Assembly (NCBI RefSeq): GCF_000337675.1
Contig: NZ_AOIB01000021.1
Location: forward strand, 163,136-227,135
Source of the DNA: Natronococcus amylolyticus DSM 10524
GTDB lineage: Archaea > Halobacteriota > Halobacteria > Halobacteriales > Natrialbaceae
Direction: 5' to 3'
Length of the DNA stretch: 64,000 bases
Below the pieces are notes generated by a model, which was given only the letters and a program-made list of their open reading frames with translations, was not told the origin of the DNA and ran no database searches. This document shows positions 44,082 to 53,266 of the stretch, in pieces. Numbering within the stretch: position 1 is the stretch's first letter; every line of letters starts with the position of its first letter. The translations under genes were made by a program, and so were the position numbers.

Positions 44082-44387
44082 CAGCCACGCCAGCGCTCGC
44101 GAGAGCTGTAGGTCGAAAGGACTATCAGACGGTGTGATCCTCTGACAACTACACGGATAGTTACCAAAGCTATATACCTGACAGCAGGGAATCGGTATAA
44201 TGGGATTGGTAGTACATGTCACTCGAGACGTGTTCGCACGGTAGCGCCCTGACGGCGGCTCGAGCGATCGGAGTCGGCAGGTCGGATCGAGCGGTTCGAT
44301 CGGAGTGTCACGAACTACCGCTTCGAACGGGCTCGGCGTACGGTTTCGGGCAGCACAACTACGGCAGCACGAACACTGAGGGAAACT
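44082..44387 (+). promoter_or_regulatory. Intergenic promoter/leader region of BCCT transporter 1
   Basis: This 306-base stretch holds a clear TATATA at 44171-44176 and a second AT-rich GTATAATG near 44195-44202. The BCCT start is about 190-215 bases downstream, so the transcript would carry a long leader. An open frame inside it (44216-44404, 62 codons) is Arg/Gly/Ser-rich and overlaps the BCCT start; I do not consider it a gene, though a leader peptide cannot be excluded. Confidence 0.45.
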
Positions 44388-46184
44388 ATGGCAGACGAAG
44401 ATAAGCGCGGAATACAGGAAAATCTCTTCCACGCGGAGACGGACCGAGAACCGGGCGACAGGAACTGGCAGGGGTTCGGGTTCGACATCAACCCGCCGGT
44501 CTTCCTCATCGCGGGTGGGTTGATTACCCTCTTTATCGTCCTCTCGCTCGTGTTCCCGGACCAGGCGGGGACCGTGTACCAGGACACCCGAGTCGCGGTT
44601 TCAGACTACTTCGACTGGCTGTTCATCCTGGCGGCGAACTCGTTTATCATCTTCATGGTCTACCTCGCCATCAGCAAGTACGGCTCGATCCGGCTGGGCG
44701 GGGTCGACGGCGAGAAGGAGTTCAGCGATATCTCCTGGGTCGCGATGCTGTTCAGCGCGGGGATGGGGATCGGCCTCATGTTCTTCGGCGTTGCCGAACC
44801 GGTGTTTCACCTCTTCGACCCACATCTCGGTGCGGAGGCGGGGACCGAGGGTGCCGGCGAAGTAGCGCTTGCGGTGTCGCTGTTCCACTGGGGTATTCAC
44901 CCGTGGGCGATCTACGCGCTGGTCGCGCTCGGACTCGCCTTCTTCTCGTTCAATCGCGGGCTTCCGCTGACCTTTCGATCGGTGTTCTACCCCGTTCTCG
45001 GCGACCGAATCTACGGCTGGCCCGGACACCTCATCGACATCTTCACCATCTTCGCGACGCTGTTCGGTCTCGTTACCTCGCTGGGGCTGGGGGCATTGCA
45101 GATCAACGCCGGGCTGACGTTCGTCGGTGACGAGGTCGGAGCGTTTCCGACTGTCCCCGACTCGATCTGGGTCGCCGTCGCCATCGTTGGGGTCGTCACT
45201 GGACTGGCAATGATCTCGGTCTATCTCGGTCTCGACAAGGGGATCCGACGGCTCAGCAATCTGAACCTCACGCTGATGATACTCCTGCTCGGATCGGTGT
45301 TCGTCCTCGGACCGACACTGTTCATTCTCGGCGCGCTCCCGCAGGCGATCGGGGGCTACCTCGGGAACTTCTTCGAGCTCTCGTTCTTCGGGAACACCTT
45401 CGACAACCACTACTTCCAGGGCTCGGAGTTCTACGGGCCGGGCGGCGAGGGCGAAGGTAACTTCCTCGTCGACTGGACGGTGTTCTACTGGGCCTGGTGG
45501 ATCTCCTGGTCGCCGTTCGTCGGAATGTTCATCGCACGGATCTCGAAGGGACGCTCGATCCGGGAGTTCGTCGGTGGCGTGCTCCTGATCCCCGTCATCT
45601 TCTCGTTTGCCTGGTTCTCGGCGATGGGCGGAACCGCCCTGAACTTCGAACTGAGCGAGGCGACCGAGGGCGCGATCAGCGGCCCGATCTTCGAGGTCGG
45701 CGAGGAGCTCGCAATGTTCGCGATGTTCGACCTGATGCCGGGCACGCTGATCCTGTCGGTGCTCGCGATCATCCTCGTCACGACGTTCTTCGTGACCTCC
45801 TCGGACTCGGGGTCGCTCGTCCTCGAGCATCTGAGCACCGGCGGAAAACACGAAACGCCCCCGACCGGCCGGGTGTTCTGGGCTGCCTCGGAGGGATTAG
45901 TCGCCTCGACGCTGCTGATCGCTGGCGGCGACGCCGCGGTCGAGGCGTTGCAGGCGGCTGCCATCGCCAGCGGGCTTCCGTTCACGCTCATCCTGCTGTT
46001 CATGATGTACGCCGTTCTGGTCGGTCTCAGACGGGAGTACAAGACCCTCAAGTCCGACGAGTTCGCCGAGCTGATAGACGATCTCGAGGAGGACGACGAG
46101 ATCGTCGTCACGAGCCAGACCGGCGACCTCGTCACGCACGTCAGAACCAGGGACGGAACCGTCGTCGACGTCGGCGACGACTGA
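44388..46184 (+). CDS. BCCT-family transporter 1 (betaine/choline/carnitine type)
   Basis: A 598-residue secondary transporter with twelve predicted helices. The BCCT glycine stretch FSAGMGIGLMFFGVAEPVFH matches the sodium-coupled betaine carriers. The Trp box segment WTVFYWAWWISWSPFVGMF, followed by ARISKGRSIREF, is intact and should bind a quaternary ammonium group. The last 60 residues are a hydrophilic, acidic tail (DDLEEDDEIVV). The ATG at 44388 (MADEDKRGIQ) is preceded by a long leader. It should import glycine betaine or a related osmolyte. In a salt-loving archaeon this may serve osmoprotection, catabolism, or both; the surrounding THF and sarcosine-type enzymes favour at least some catabolic use. 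Confidence 0.92.
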   Translation: MADEDKRGIQENLFHAETDREPGDRNWQGFGFDINPPVFLIAGGLITLFIVLSLVFPDQAGTVYQDTRVAVSDYFDWLFILAANSFIIFMVYLAISKYGSIRLGGVDGEKEFSDISWVAMLFSAGMGIGLMFFGVAEPVFHLFDPHLGAEAGTEGAGEVALAVSLFHWGIHPWAIYALVALGLAFFSFNRGLPLTFRSVFYPVLGDRIYGWPGHLIDIFTIFATLFGLVTSLGLGALQINAGLTFVGDEVGAFPTVPDSIWVAVAIVGVVTGLAMISVYLGLDKGIRRLSNLNLTLMILLLGSVFVLGPTLFILGALPQAIGGYLGNFFELSFFGNTFDNHYFQGSEFYGPGGEGEGNFLVDWTVFYWAWWISWSPFVGMFIARISKGRSIREFVGGVLLIPVIFSFAWFSAMGGTALNFELSEATEGAISGPIFEVGEELAMFAMFDLMPGTLILSVLAIILVTTFFVTSSDSGSLVLEHLSTGGKHETPPTGRVFWAASEGLVASTLLIAGGDAAVEALQAAAIASGLPFTLILLFMMYAVLVGLRREYKTLKSDEFAELIDDLEEDDEIVVTSQTGDLVTHVRTRDGTVVDVGDD

Positions 46185-46278
46185 GATCGACTACTAACAG
46201 TTCGCCGTACGATCGTAGGCGGTTCGCGTTTGTCGCGGAGCCGACGTCCAGACGATCGAAACCCGTTCCGACGTCGTC

Positions 46279-46701
46279 CTACGAGCGGACGACGGTGACC
46301 GGCTGCGGACAGAGCTGAACGACCTTCTCGACGTTGGAGCCGAGGTACTTCTCGAGGGTCCCCCGGCCGCGTTCCGCCATGATTACGGTGTCGATCTCCG
46401 CCGTCTCGACGTAGTCGAGGATCTGTCGTCCAACCTTTCCGGATTTCACTACGCCGACGCCGTCGAGCCCTCGCTCCTCGGCTCGGTCGACGACCTCGCC
46501 GACGATCCCCTCGCCGTACTGGCGGTACTCCTCGAGCCCCTCCTCGCTTGCGCCGATGCTCAGAATGTACGACGCCTTCGTCTCGACGACGTAGATCACG
46601 TGGACCTCGGCACCGAACGTCTCCGCGAGATCCAGTCCGTGGTCGATCGCCGCCGCCGCTTTCTGGCTTCCGTCCGTCGCGATCAGTATCCTGTCGAACA
46701 T
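46279..46701 (-). CDS. UspA-family universal stress protein
   Basis: A 140-residue single-domain protein of the UspA family. It starts MFDRILIATDGSQKAAAAID and ends with the nucleotide-binding type loop AERGRGTLEKYLGSNVEKVV. The ATG at 46701 gives the normal length; the upstream extension to 46770 is Arg-rich. It is next to BCCT transporter 1, convergent with it. UspA proteins often accompany transporters and ion channels in haloarchaea. It is clearly similar to the protein at 47308-47745; the VIYVVETKASYIL segment is shared almost exactly. Confidence 0.88.
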   Translation of the reverse strand: MFDRILIATDGSQKAAAAIDHGLDLAETFGAEVHVIYVVETKASYILSIGASEEGLEEYRQYGEGIVGEVVDRAEERGLDGVGVVKSGKVGRQILDYVETAEIDTVIMAERGRGTLEKYLGSNVEKVVQLCPQPVTVVRS

Positions 46702-46788
46702 CCTCCTCAGACCGCCTCTTCGAAGGACGCGCGCAAATAGTTTGGGTCGAGAACGTGCGCTCGGAGACACCGCCGACCGATGGACGGA

Positions 46789-46944
46789 CTACTCGAGGTT
46801 GATCTCGCGAAGGTAGATCGAGAACGCCACGAACGTCAGCAGCGTCCCGGCGATGAAGTGTCGGCCCGCCAGCAACAACAGCAGACTCGCGACTGCCAGT
46901 ACTACCGCGAGGATCGTTGCGGCGATCGCGACGAATCTGGACAT
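46789..46944 (-). CDS. Small two-helix membrane protein
   Basis: A 51-residue protein starting MSRFVAIAATILAVVLAVASL with two hydrophobic helices, residues 4-24 and about 27-45, and a short charged C-terminus. The start is ATG 46944; the longer frame upstream is not hydrophobic and has a composition unlike a protein. It lies between two UspA genes, next to a second small membrane protein on the same strand. Function unknown. Confidence 0.55.
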   Translation of the reverse strand: MSRFVAIAATILAVVLAVASLLLLLAGRHFIAGTLLTFVAFSIYLREINLE

Positions 46945-46981
46945 ACCGAGGCCACTGTCCGGACGCGACTTATGCGTGTCG

Positions 46982-47152
46982 TCAGTCCGAGACGTCTCGC
47001 CACTCGGCGACGAGACCGATTCCGCCCAGGGCCGCGCCGGCGGCGCCGAGGAGGATCTCGAGGAGTTCGCCGGCGAGGAGCCCGCTACCCAACAGGAGGA
47101 GGCCGCCGCCGAGCAGGAACAGTCGCAGGTAGGTCCGCGGGGTCCAGCGCAT
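46982..47152 (-). CDS. Small hydrophobic membrane protein
   Basis: A 56-residue protein reading MRWTPRTYLRLFLLGGGLLL at its start and ending VAEWRDVSD. Two hydrophobic segments (residues 11-28 and about 31-47) are broken by GELLE. The start is ATG 47152 and the stop TGA 46982-46984. It is 37 bases upstream of the 51-residue gene on the same strand, so the two may be co-transcribed. It is too short to compare with known families by eye; membrane insertion is the only firm prediction. Confidence 0.5.
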   Translation of the reverse strand: MRWTPRTYLRLFLLGGGLLLLGSGLLAGELLEILLGAAGAALGGIGLVAEWRDVSD

Positions 47153-47307
47153 ATGTTTGAAGTGGCTTCGGTCGGAAACGGCTCAAAGCTGACGGTTCGA
47201 GGACGAGACGTCATGGGACGTATCTACACCGGTCGGAGCCGGAACGGCTCCGTCCACGGAGAGCGAAACGGCTCGTTCGGATGACGACTCGAGTGGCCGT
47301 GGCAGAT

Positions 47308-47745
47308 CTAGACCGCCCACTGTGCGCCCGCGACGACCGTTACCGGCGCGTCGGCCATTCGGATGACCTTCTCGGAGGTGCTTCCGAGATGTCTGTCGAT
47401 TGCCCCGTGACCCTGTTTTCCCATCAGGATGAGGTCGACGTCGTTCTCGTCGGCGTACTCGACGATCTCCTCGGCCGGCCGACCGGTTCTGATCACGCCC
47501 TCGCCGCTAAGACCGCGTTCGGAGACGCGCTCGATCACCTCGCCGACGACCTCCTCGCCGTACTTTCGGTAGGATCGAAGCTCGTCGTCGGAGATACCGA
47601 CCGTCAGAATGTAGCTCGCCTTCGTCTCGACCACGTACAGCACGTGTACTTTCGCACCCACTCGCTCCGCGACATCGAGTCCGTGTTCGACACACCCTTC
47701 GGCCTCGTCGCTGCCGTCCGTCGCGATCAGAACGTTGTCGTACAT
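47308..47745 (-). CDS. UspA-family universal stress protein
   Basis: A 145-residue UspA protein beginning MYDNVLIATDGSDEAEGC, with the nucleotide loop GKQGHGAIDRHLGSTSEKV near the C-terminus. Start at 47745. It is a paralog of the protein at 46279-46701, with the same VYVVETKASYIL segment. The channel gene at 47907 is divergent from it, with about 160 bases between starts. The pair of UspA genes flanked by BCCT transporters and a potassium channel suggests an osmotic or energy-stress role. Confidence 0.88.
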   Translation of the reverse strand: MYDNVLIATDGSDEAEGCVEHGLDVAERVGAKVHVLYVVETKASYILTVGISDDELRSYRKYGEEVVGEVIERVSERGLSGEGVIRTGRPAEEIVEYADENDVDLILMGKQGHGAIDRHLGSTSEKVIRMADAPVTVVAGAQWAV

Positions 47746-47906
47746 GTGTATTCGTCCTCGTACCCGTCTGAAACATCGAGGGTCACTCACATAGTACTTG
47801 CTTCTGTTACCACACAACACGACCTCGGCGAGGGTTCGGCAGGATCGATGCACCGACCGAGGAGCAGGGAAGACATCAAATAGCTCGTTCCCGTTACAGC
47901 TAGAGG

Positions 47907-49133
47907 ATGGGGGCCGATACCCCGGACCCGTCGGAACCCGCACTCGAGCGGTTGTTCTACCGCTCCGAGAGGGTACGGTTCGTCCACTGGGAGGAGTTCT
48001 CCGGCGCGAACGCGGCGGTGTGGCTGACCGAGTTCGTCGCGATCCTCTCGTTTGTCACCGGATTGTCGAACCTCAGCCAGCCGGACCCGGCCTTCGACGG
48101 GCCGCTGGCGGGGGCGCTCCCGGCCGAGCCCGTCTTCCTGCAGTTCACCGGTGTCTTGCTCGCGTTCGTCCTCATGCTCCTCGTTTTCGGCCTCCGGCGT
48201 CGGAAACGGATCGCGTGGTACCTCACGCTTGCTGTCCTTCCGCTAGCTACGGTGTTACCCCTGACGACGCTTCGGCCAATGGACGTTCCGCTCTTGCTTG
48301 CGATTCTCCTGACGCTCCCGCTCTTGCTCGTCAATCGGTCGGCGTTTGACCGGCGACTCGAACTCTCCTCGCTGCAGATCGCCGCGCTGTCTTCGATTAT
48401 CGGCGTCGGCCTGTACGGAACGGTCGGCTCGTACGCGCTCCGGGACCAGTTCGGTGGCCTCGAGACCTGGAGCGACTCGGTCTACTACGTCATCGTCACG
48501 GTCGCGACCGTCGGCTACGGCGATATCACGCCGCTGACGACCGAGGCGAAGTGGTTTTCGCTCTCGGTCATCGTCTTCGGAACCGGCGCGTTCACCGTGG
48601 CGATCGGGGCACTGATCGTCCCGGCCATCGAGAAGCGAATAGCCACCGCGTTCGGAACCATGACCCCGACGGAACTCACACTGCTCGAGGATCACGTGCT
48701 GGTTCTCGGCCACGACGACATCACGGAACCGCTACTCGACGAACTCGGCACCGAGGTCGACGTCGTGGTCGTCGCGTCCGACGGCGACGACACCGGCGAG
48801 TTCGACGACCGGAACGTTACCGTCGTCACCGGCGACCCGACCCTCGCCGAAACGCTCGACGAGGCCAGGATCGACGAGGCCGCGGGCGTGGTCGTCGCGA
48901 CCCGGGACGACGCCACGGACGTCCTGACGGTCCTCGCGGCGCGGGAGGCGAACCGGGCGGTCCGCATCGTCGCCGCCGCGAACGACCGAGAGCACGTCGA
49001 CAAACTCGAGGCGGTCGGTGCTGACGAGGTTATCAGCCCGATGGAGATCGGCGGTCGATTCCTCGGCCGCTCCGTCCTCGATCGAACGTCGGCCGACTCG
49101 CTGTTCGACGACGCCGACGGCGACACGGAGTGA
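47907..49133 (+). CDS. Potassium channel with TrkA-N/RCK-like domain
   Basis: A 408-residue ion-channel protein. Hydrophobic segments occupy roughly residues 35-230, with the pore loop and selectivity filter TVGYGD at residues 201-206. A soluble C-terminal domain of the TrkA-N type follows, from VLVLGHDDITEPLL. In a typical RCK/TrkA-N domain the first loop is a Gly-rich GxGxxG; here the sequence is GHDDIT, so nucleotide binding may be altered. Downstream segments VVVATRDDATDVLTVLAAR and VISPMEIGGRFLG keep the expected pattern. The start at 47907 has an AGGATG-type context. It is divergent from a UspA gene and upstream of BCCT transporter 2 on the same strand, fitting a role in osmotic adjustment. 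Confidence 0.88.
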   Translation: MGADTPDPSEPALERLFYRSERVRFVHWEEFSGANAAVWLTEFVAILSFVTGLSNLSQPDPAFDGPLAGALPAEPVFLQFTGVLLAFVLMLLVFGLRRRKRIAWYLTLAVLPLATVLPLTTLRPMDVPLLLAILLTLPLLLVNRSAFDRRLELSSLQIAALSSIIGVGLYGTVGSYALRDQFGGLETWSDSVYYVIVTVATVGYGDITPLTTEAKWFSLSVIVFGTGAFTVAIGALIVPAIEKRIATAFGTMTPTELTLLEDHVLVLGHDDITEPLLDELGTEVDVVVVASDGDDTGEFDDRNVTVVTGDPTLAETLDEARIDEAAGVVVATRDDATDVLTVLAAREANRAVRIVAAANDREHVDKLEAVGADEVISPMEIGGRFLGRSVLDRTSADSLFDDADGDTE

Positions 49134-49213
49134 GGACGTTGCGGGTTGTCGACCAGGATTCCGCCGAGAGCTGTGGGGGAAGGACTAACGGATGTCCCGT
49201 GTAAACTGTTAAC

Positions 49214-51070
49214 ATGGGTCTTCAGGGGGTCGGGCCGGTCGAACGGGTGCTCCGGACGCTACTGGGGCCGCTCTGTCTCCTTTCGGGGGCCGTCGTTGCG
49301 GCGGGTTTTTTCTTTCCGGATCCCGTTGTGGAAGCGGTCTCCGGGCCGACGTGGCTCCTCCTTTCGCTCGTATTCTTCGGCTCCGGACTGGCCTATCTCG
49401 CCGTGTTGCCGGCCGAATCCGACGAGGACGCCGGCGCGTTCGATCCGGACTCCCTGCTCCGAGTGCGGCGGCTCGGGCTGGCCGACACCCTCGAGAAGTT
49501 CCTCTCCCGACAGGATCCGATCGCGTTCGGGATCCCGGTCGTCGCGTTCGTCCTCTTCTTTTTCGGGCAGTTGCTGGTGCCCGCCGAAACGATCCGTGCC
49601 GTCGACGCCGCACAGCGAACCGTTACGATCTACGGTGGCTGGCTGTTCGCCGCCGTGATGACGATTTCGGTACTGATCTCGCTGTACCTCCTGGTGGGGC
49701 CGTGGGGAACGGTGAAACTCGGCGGCCCGGACGCCGAGCCGGCCTACACCTACCCCGTCTACTTCGCGATGTTCTTTACGGCCGGAATCGCCGCCGGGAT
49801 CGTCCTCTGGGGGCCGGCCGAGGCACTGTTCCACTACGAGACGCCGCCGCCCTACTTCGGCGTCGAGCCGCAGTCGGAGGCGGCCGCCGGGGCGGCGCTG
49901 ACCTACACGCTGTTTCACTGGGGGATCTCCGCCTGGAGCGCGTACGTCGCCGTCGGCGTCCCGATCGCCTACTACGTCTACCAGCAGGGGGCACCGTTGC
50001 GCGTCTCGACGATCCTCGCGCCGTTTCTCGGCGTCGAACACCTCGATTCGATCTGGTGTCGGCTCGTCGACCTGCTCGCGGTGTTCGCGACGATCGGCGG
50101 GATCGCCACCTCGATTGCGCTCGTCGGGGACCAGTTCCTCGCAGGGATCGAGTTTCAGTGGGGCGTCGCGTCCGACACCGTCGGCTCGGTGCTGTTCGTC
50201 ACTGGCCTGACGTTCGTCTTCGTCGTCTCGGCACAGAGCGGCGTCCACCGGGGAATCAGGCGGATCGCCGCCGTTACCCTCGTCCTGTTCGGGCTATTCG
50301 CGGCGCTGTTCGTCGCCGTTGCCCCGCGAACGGCCGTTCTCGAGTACTCCTCGCAAGCAGTCGGGAACTCCGCGGTTCACGCGATCCCGATGAGCATCTA
50401 TCTGGGGAACGGCCCGATCGCCAGCGCGTGGGTGGCCGACTGGACGATCTGGAACTGGGCGTGGTGGTTCTCCTGGGCCCCGTTCGCAGGTCTCTTTCTG
50501 GCTGCGCTGTCCCGCGGGCGGCGGATCCGGACGGTCGTCCTGACAGGCGTGATCGCGCCCTCCCTGGCGACGATGGCCTGGTTTCTCCTTCTAGGGTCGT
50601 CTTCGCTACATCTCCAGCAGACGGGCGTCGTGGACGTCCTCGGCGCGATCGACGCCGCGGGTGGTTCCGAGGCCGTCGCCGGTTTTCCGGTCCTCGAGAG
50701 CCTCGCGATCGGCCAGTTCCTCGTGTTCGGCTTCCTGGCATTGATCGTCGTCTTCATGGCCAGCTCCGCGGACACCTCGACGCTCGCCGTCGCCGTGCTG
50801 GCGACGAAACGGGAGTTCGCCCCGACGACCGGTGCGATCGTCTTCTGGGGGATCGTACAGGGACTCGTCGCCGTCTCGGTCCTCGTCACCGACAGCGCCG
50901 AGGTGTTGCAGGCGACGGCCGTGCTGACCGGTGCCCCGTTCGCCCTGCTCGTTTTGATCTCACTCGTCGGGCTCGTCGCGGCGTTCCGCCGGCACGAACG
51001 TGGTCGGCAGTCGATCGTCGGCGCCGCGTGGGCGAAGCTCGGCGGGGATACCGAGGACGAGGGCGGCTGA
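49214..51070 (+). CDS. BCCT-family transporter 2, divergent paralog
   Basis: A 618-residue membrane protein of the BCCT family with an extended N-terminus (two extra helices before the core). The Trp-box segment WTIWNWAWWFSWAPFAGLF is present, with ALSRGRRIRT after it. The glycine stretch that is GMGIG in BCCT transporter 1 reads TAGIAAGIVLWGPAEALFHY here, so ion coupling and substrate are likely different. The start at 49214 (MGLQGVGPVE) follows the channel gene by 80 bases on the same strand. It is convergent with the formate dehydrogenase gene. It may import a different methylated amine or function without sodium. Confidence 0.88.
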   Translation: MGLQGVGPVERVLRTLLGPLCLLSGAVVAAGFFFPDPVVEAVSGPTWLLLSLVFFGSGLAYLAVLPAESDEDAGAFDPDSLLRVRRLGLADTLEKFLSRQDPIAFGIPVVAFVLFFFGQLLVPAETIRAVDAAQRTVTIYGGWLFAAVMTISVLISLYLLVGPWGTVKLGGPDAEPAYTYPVYFAMFFTAGIAAGIVLWGPAEALFHYETPPPYFGVEPQSEAAAGAALTYTLFHWGISAWSAYVAVGVPIAYYVYQQGAPLRVSTILAPFLGVEHLDSIWCRLVDLLAVFATIGGIATSIALVGDQFLAGIEFQWGVASDTVGSVLFVTGLTFVFVVSAQSGVHRGIRRIAAVTLVLFGLFAALFVAVAPRTAVLEYSSQAVGNSAVHAIPMSIYLGNGPIASAWVADWTIWNWAWWFSWAPFAGLFLAALSRGRRIRTVVLTGVIAPSLATMAWFLLLGSSSLHLQQTGVVDVLGAIDAAGGSEAVAGFPVLESLAIGQFLVFGFLALIVVFMASSADTSTLAVAVLATKREFAPTTGAIVFWGIVQGLVAVSVLVTDSAEVLQATAVLTGAPFALLVLISLVGLVAAFRRHERGRQSIVGAAWAKLGGDTEDEGG

Positions 51071-51130
51071 AACGCGCGGACTCGTCGTTCCCTCGAGCGC
51101 CGGGCGAAAAAACGGTGGAGTCGACAGTCG

Positions 51131-53266
51131 TCAGTCGTCGGCCGGCGCCTCCGAGTCGGCCGGCTCGATGCCGACCTCGATCTCGGCCGCGGCGGCCTTG
51201 TACTCCGGAATCTTCGCGCGTTCGTCGAGAACGTCGTTGGTGAGCTTGTTCGCCGAGGCGGCAGCGAAGTGCGGCGTCGTCCACACCGAGCCCTCCTTGA
51301 TCGCTTCCGTGACCTGGGCCTCGACGGTGATCTCGCCCCGGCGGGACTTGAGACGGATCTGCTGGCCGTCCTCGATCCCGTAGCGCTCGGCGTCGTTCGG
51401 ATGGACGTCGACGAAGTTCTCGGGGGTCTGGCGGTTCAGCGTCGGCGAGCGACGGCTCATCGTCCCCGTGTTGTAGTGTTCCTCGAGCCGGGCGGTCGTC
51501 AGGATCAGCGGGTACTCCTCGTCGGGGGTCTCCTTGGGCGGCTGGTGGGTGACGCCCTCGATCCGCCCGAGACCGTTGTCGGTGTCGAAGCTGTCCTCGT
51601 AGAGGAACCGGTCGCCCTGGTCGCCGAGTTCGTAACAGGGCCACTGGACCCCCTCCTCGCCGAGGATGTCGTAGGTCATCCCGTAGTAGCTCGGACAGAC
51701 CTGCCGGAGCTCCTCGAAGACGGCCTCCTCGTCCTCGAAGCGGAACTCGTCCTCGCTGAACAGTCGGCTGCCGACCTCCATGAGGATCTCGAGGTCGTGT
51801 TTCGTGTTCTCGTGAACCTTATCGACGCCGCGCATCCGCTGGACCCGGCGGTCCGTGTTGGTGACGGTGCCGCCGCGTTCGGCCCAGGTCGTCGCCGGCA
51901 GAACGACGTCGGCGTACTCGGCCGTCTCGGTCATGAAGATGTCCTGGGCGACCATGAACTCGAGATCCTGAATACGTTCGATGACTCGGTTGGCGTCGGG
52001 CTCGCTCACGACCGGGTTCTCGCCCATCACGTACAGCCCCTTCACCGAGTTACCGAACTCGTGGGAGAGTTCGACGTTCGTCAGCCCGGGCTCGTCGGGC
52101 ACCTCGAAGCCCCACTCCTCCTCGACGGACTGGCGGGCCTCATCGTCGTCGACCAGCTGGTAGCCCGGCAGAACGTTCGGCATCGCACCGACGTCACAGG
52201 TCCCCTGGACGTTGTTCTGGCCGCGGAGCGGGTTGACTCCCGTCCCCGGTTTGCCGAGGTTGCCCGTGATCAGTGCGAGGTTGATCTCGTTTTGCACGTT
52301 GTCGACGCCACAGGTGTGCTGGCTCATCCCCATCCCGGTGAAGATGGCCGCGTTGTTCGCCATCGCGTACTTCTCGGCGGCCATCTCGATCTCCTCGAGC
52401 GGGACGCCACACTGCTCGGCGGCCTCCTCCTTGTCGAAGTCGGCGAGGGTCTCCTTGAGGTGGTCGAACCCCTCCGTTCGCTCCTCGATGAACTCCTCGT
52501 CGATCCAGCCCGCGTCGGGATCGTCCTCGTGGTTCTCGAGGATCGTCTTGATGACGATGTTCAACAGCGGGATGTCGGTCCCCGGCTCGAGCTGGAGGTG
52601 CTGGTGGCGATCGGTGTCGTCGATCTGGAACGACTTCGTCGTCTTGTTGGCGTGGGGGTCGACCTGGATCACCGTCGCCCCCTCGAGGACGGCCTGACGG
52701 AAGTACTGGCTGTTGGCGATCGGGTGTTGCTCGCCGGGGTTTGCCCCCTGGATCCAGAAGATGTCGGCCGACTCCTCTAAGTCGGCCATGCTGTTGGTCA
52801 TCGCGCCGGCGCCCAGGCTCGTCCGCAGCGCCCACACCGTCGAGGCGTGACACATCCGCGTGCAGTTGTCGACGTTGTTGGTGCCGTACCGTCGCGCGAG
52901 CTTCTGGAGGAGGTAGTTCTCCTCGTTCATCGTCTTCGAGGAGCCGAAAAAGCCCATCGCGTCGGGCTCGTGCTCCTCGCTGATGCGCTCGAGTTCGTCG
53001 ACGATGCGGTCGTAGGCCTCCTCCCAGGTGGCCTCGCGGAACTCACCGTCCTCCTTGATCAGCGGCTCGGTGAGTCGGTCCTCGTGGTCGACGACCTCCG
53101 TCGCCGCGCCGCCCTTGATGCAGATCCGTCCCTCGTTTACCGGGGCGTCACCCCAGGGCATAAACTGTACGTCGCCGGGCTCCTCGCCCTGTTTAACCTG
53201 GATACCGCAGCCGACGCCGCAGTACGGACAGATCGTCTTGACGGGTTCGGACTCCTCAGTCGCCAT
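51131..53266 (-). CDS. fdhA: Formate dehydrogenase catalytic subunit
   Basis: A 711-residue molybdopterin oxidoreductase, similar in length to E. coli FdhF. The N-terminal 4Fe-4S motif uses Cys13, Cys16, Cys20 and Cys49 (CPYCGVGC, then RICIKG). The active-site position is Cys139 in the segment NCTRMCHAST, matching the Sec site of FdhF, so it is the cysteine form. Next comes GSxxxT-like LGAGAMTNSM and IQGANPGEQHPI, typical of formate dehydrogenases. The start at 53266 (MATEESEPV) opens the family-like region. It oxidises formate to CO2. No beta or membrane-anchor subunit is adjacent, so the electron acceptor is not apparent. Formate would come from formyl-THF through the ligase encoded 0.7 kb upstream. 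Confidence 0.88.
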   Translation of the reverse strand: MATEESEPVKTICPYCGVGCGIQVKQGEEPGDVQFMPWGDAPVNEGRICIKGGAATEVVDHEDRLTEPLIKEDGEFREATWEEAYDRIVDELERISEEHEPDAMGFFGSSKTMNEENYLLQKLARRYGTNNVDNCTRMCHASTVWALRTSLGAGAMTNSMADLEESADIFWIQGANPGEQHPIANSQYFRQAVLEGATVIQVDPHANKTTKSFQIDDTDRHQHLQLEPGTDIPLLNIVIKTILENHEDDPDAGWIDEEFIEERTEGFDHLKETLADFDKEEAAEQCGVPLEEIEMAAEKYAMANNAAIFTGMGMSQHTCGVDNVQNEINLALITGNLGKPGTGVNPLRGQNNVQGTCDVGAMPNVLPGYQLVDDDEARQSVEEEWGFEVPDEPGLTNVELSHEFGNSVKGLYVMGENPVVSEPDANRVIERIQDLEFMVAQDIFMTETAEYADVVLPATTWAERGGTVTNTDRRVQRMRGVDKVHENTKHDLEILMEVGSRLFSEDEFRFEDEEAVFEELRQVCPSYYGMTYDILGEEGVQWPCYELGDQGDRFLYEDSFDTDNGLGRIEGVTHQPPKETPDEEYPLILTTARLEEHYNTGTMSRRSPTLNRQTPENFVDVHPNDAERYGIEDGQQIRLKSRRGEITVEAQVTEAIKEGSVWTTPHFAAASANKLTNDVLDERAKIPEYKAAAAEIEVGIEPADSEAPADD

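Noticed and set aside
44216..44404. A 62-residue frame in the BCCT transporter 1 leader
   Set aside because: Low-complexity Gly/Arg/Ser composition and overlap with the transporter start; kept only as a remote leader-peptide possibility.
51131..53266. A selenocysteine formate dehydrogenase
   Set aside because: The active-site codon encodes Cys (residue 139); no in-frame TGA interrupts the gene.
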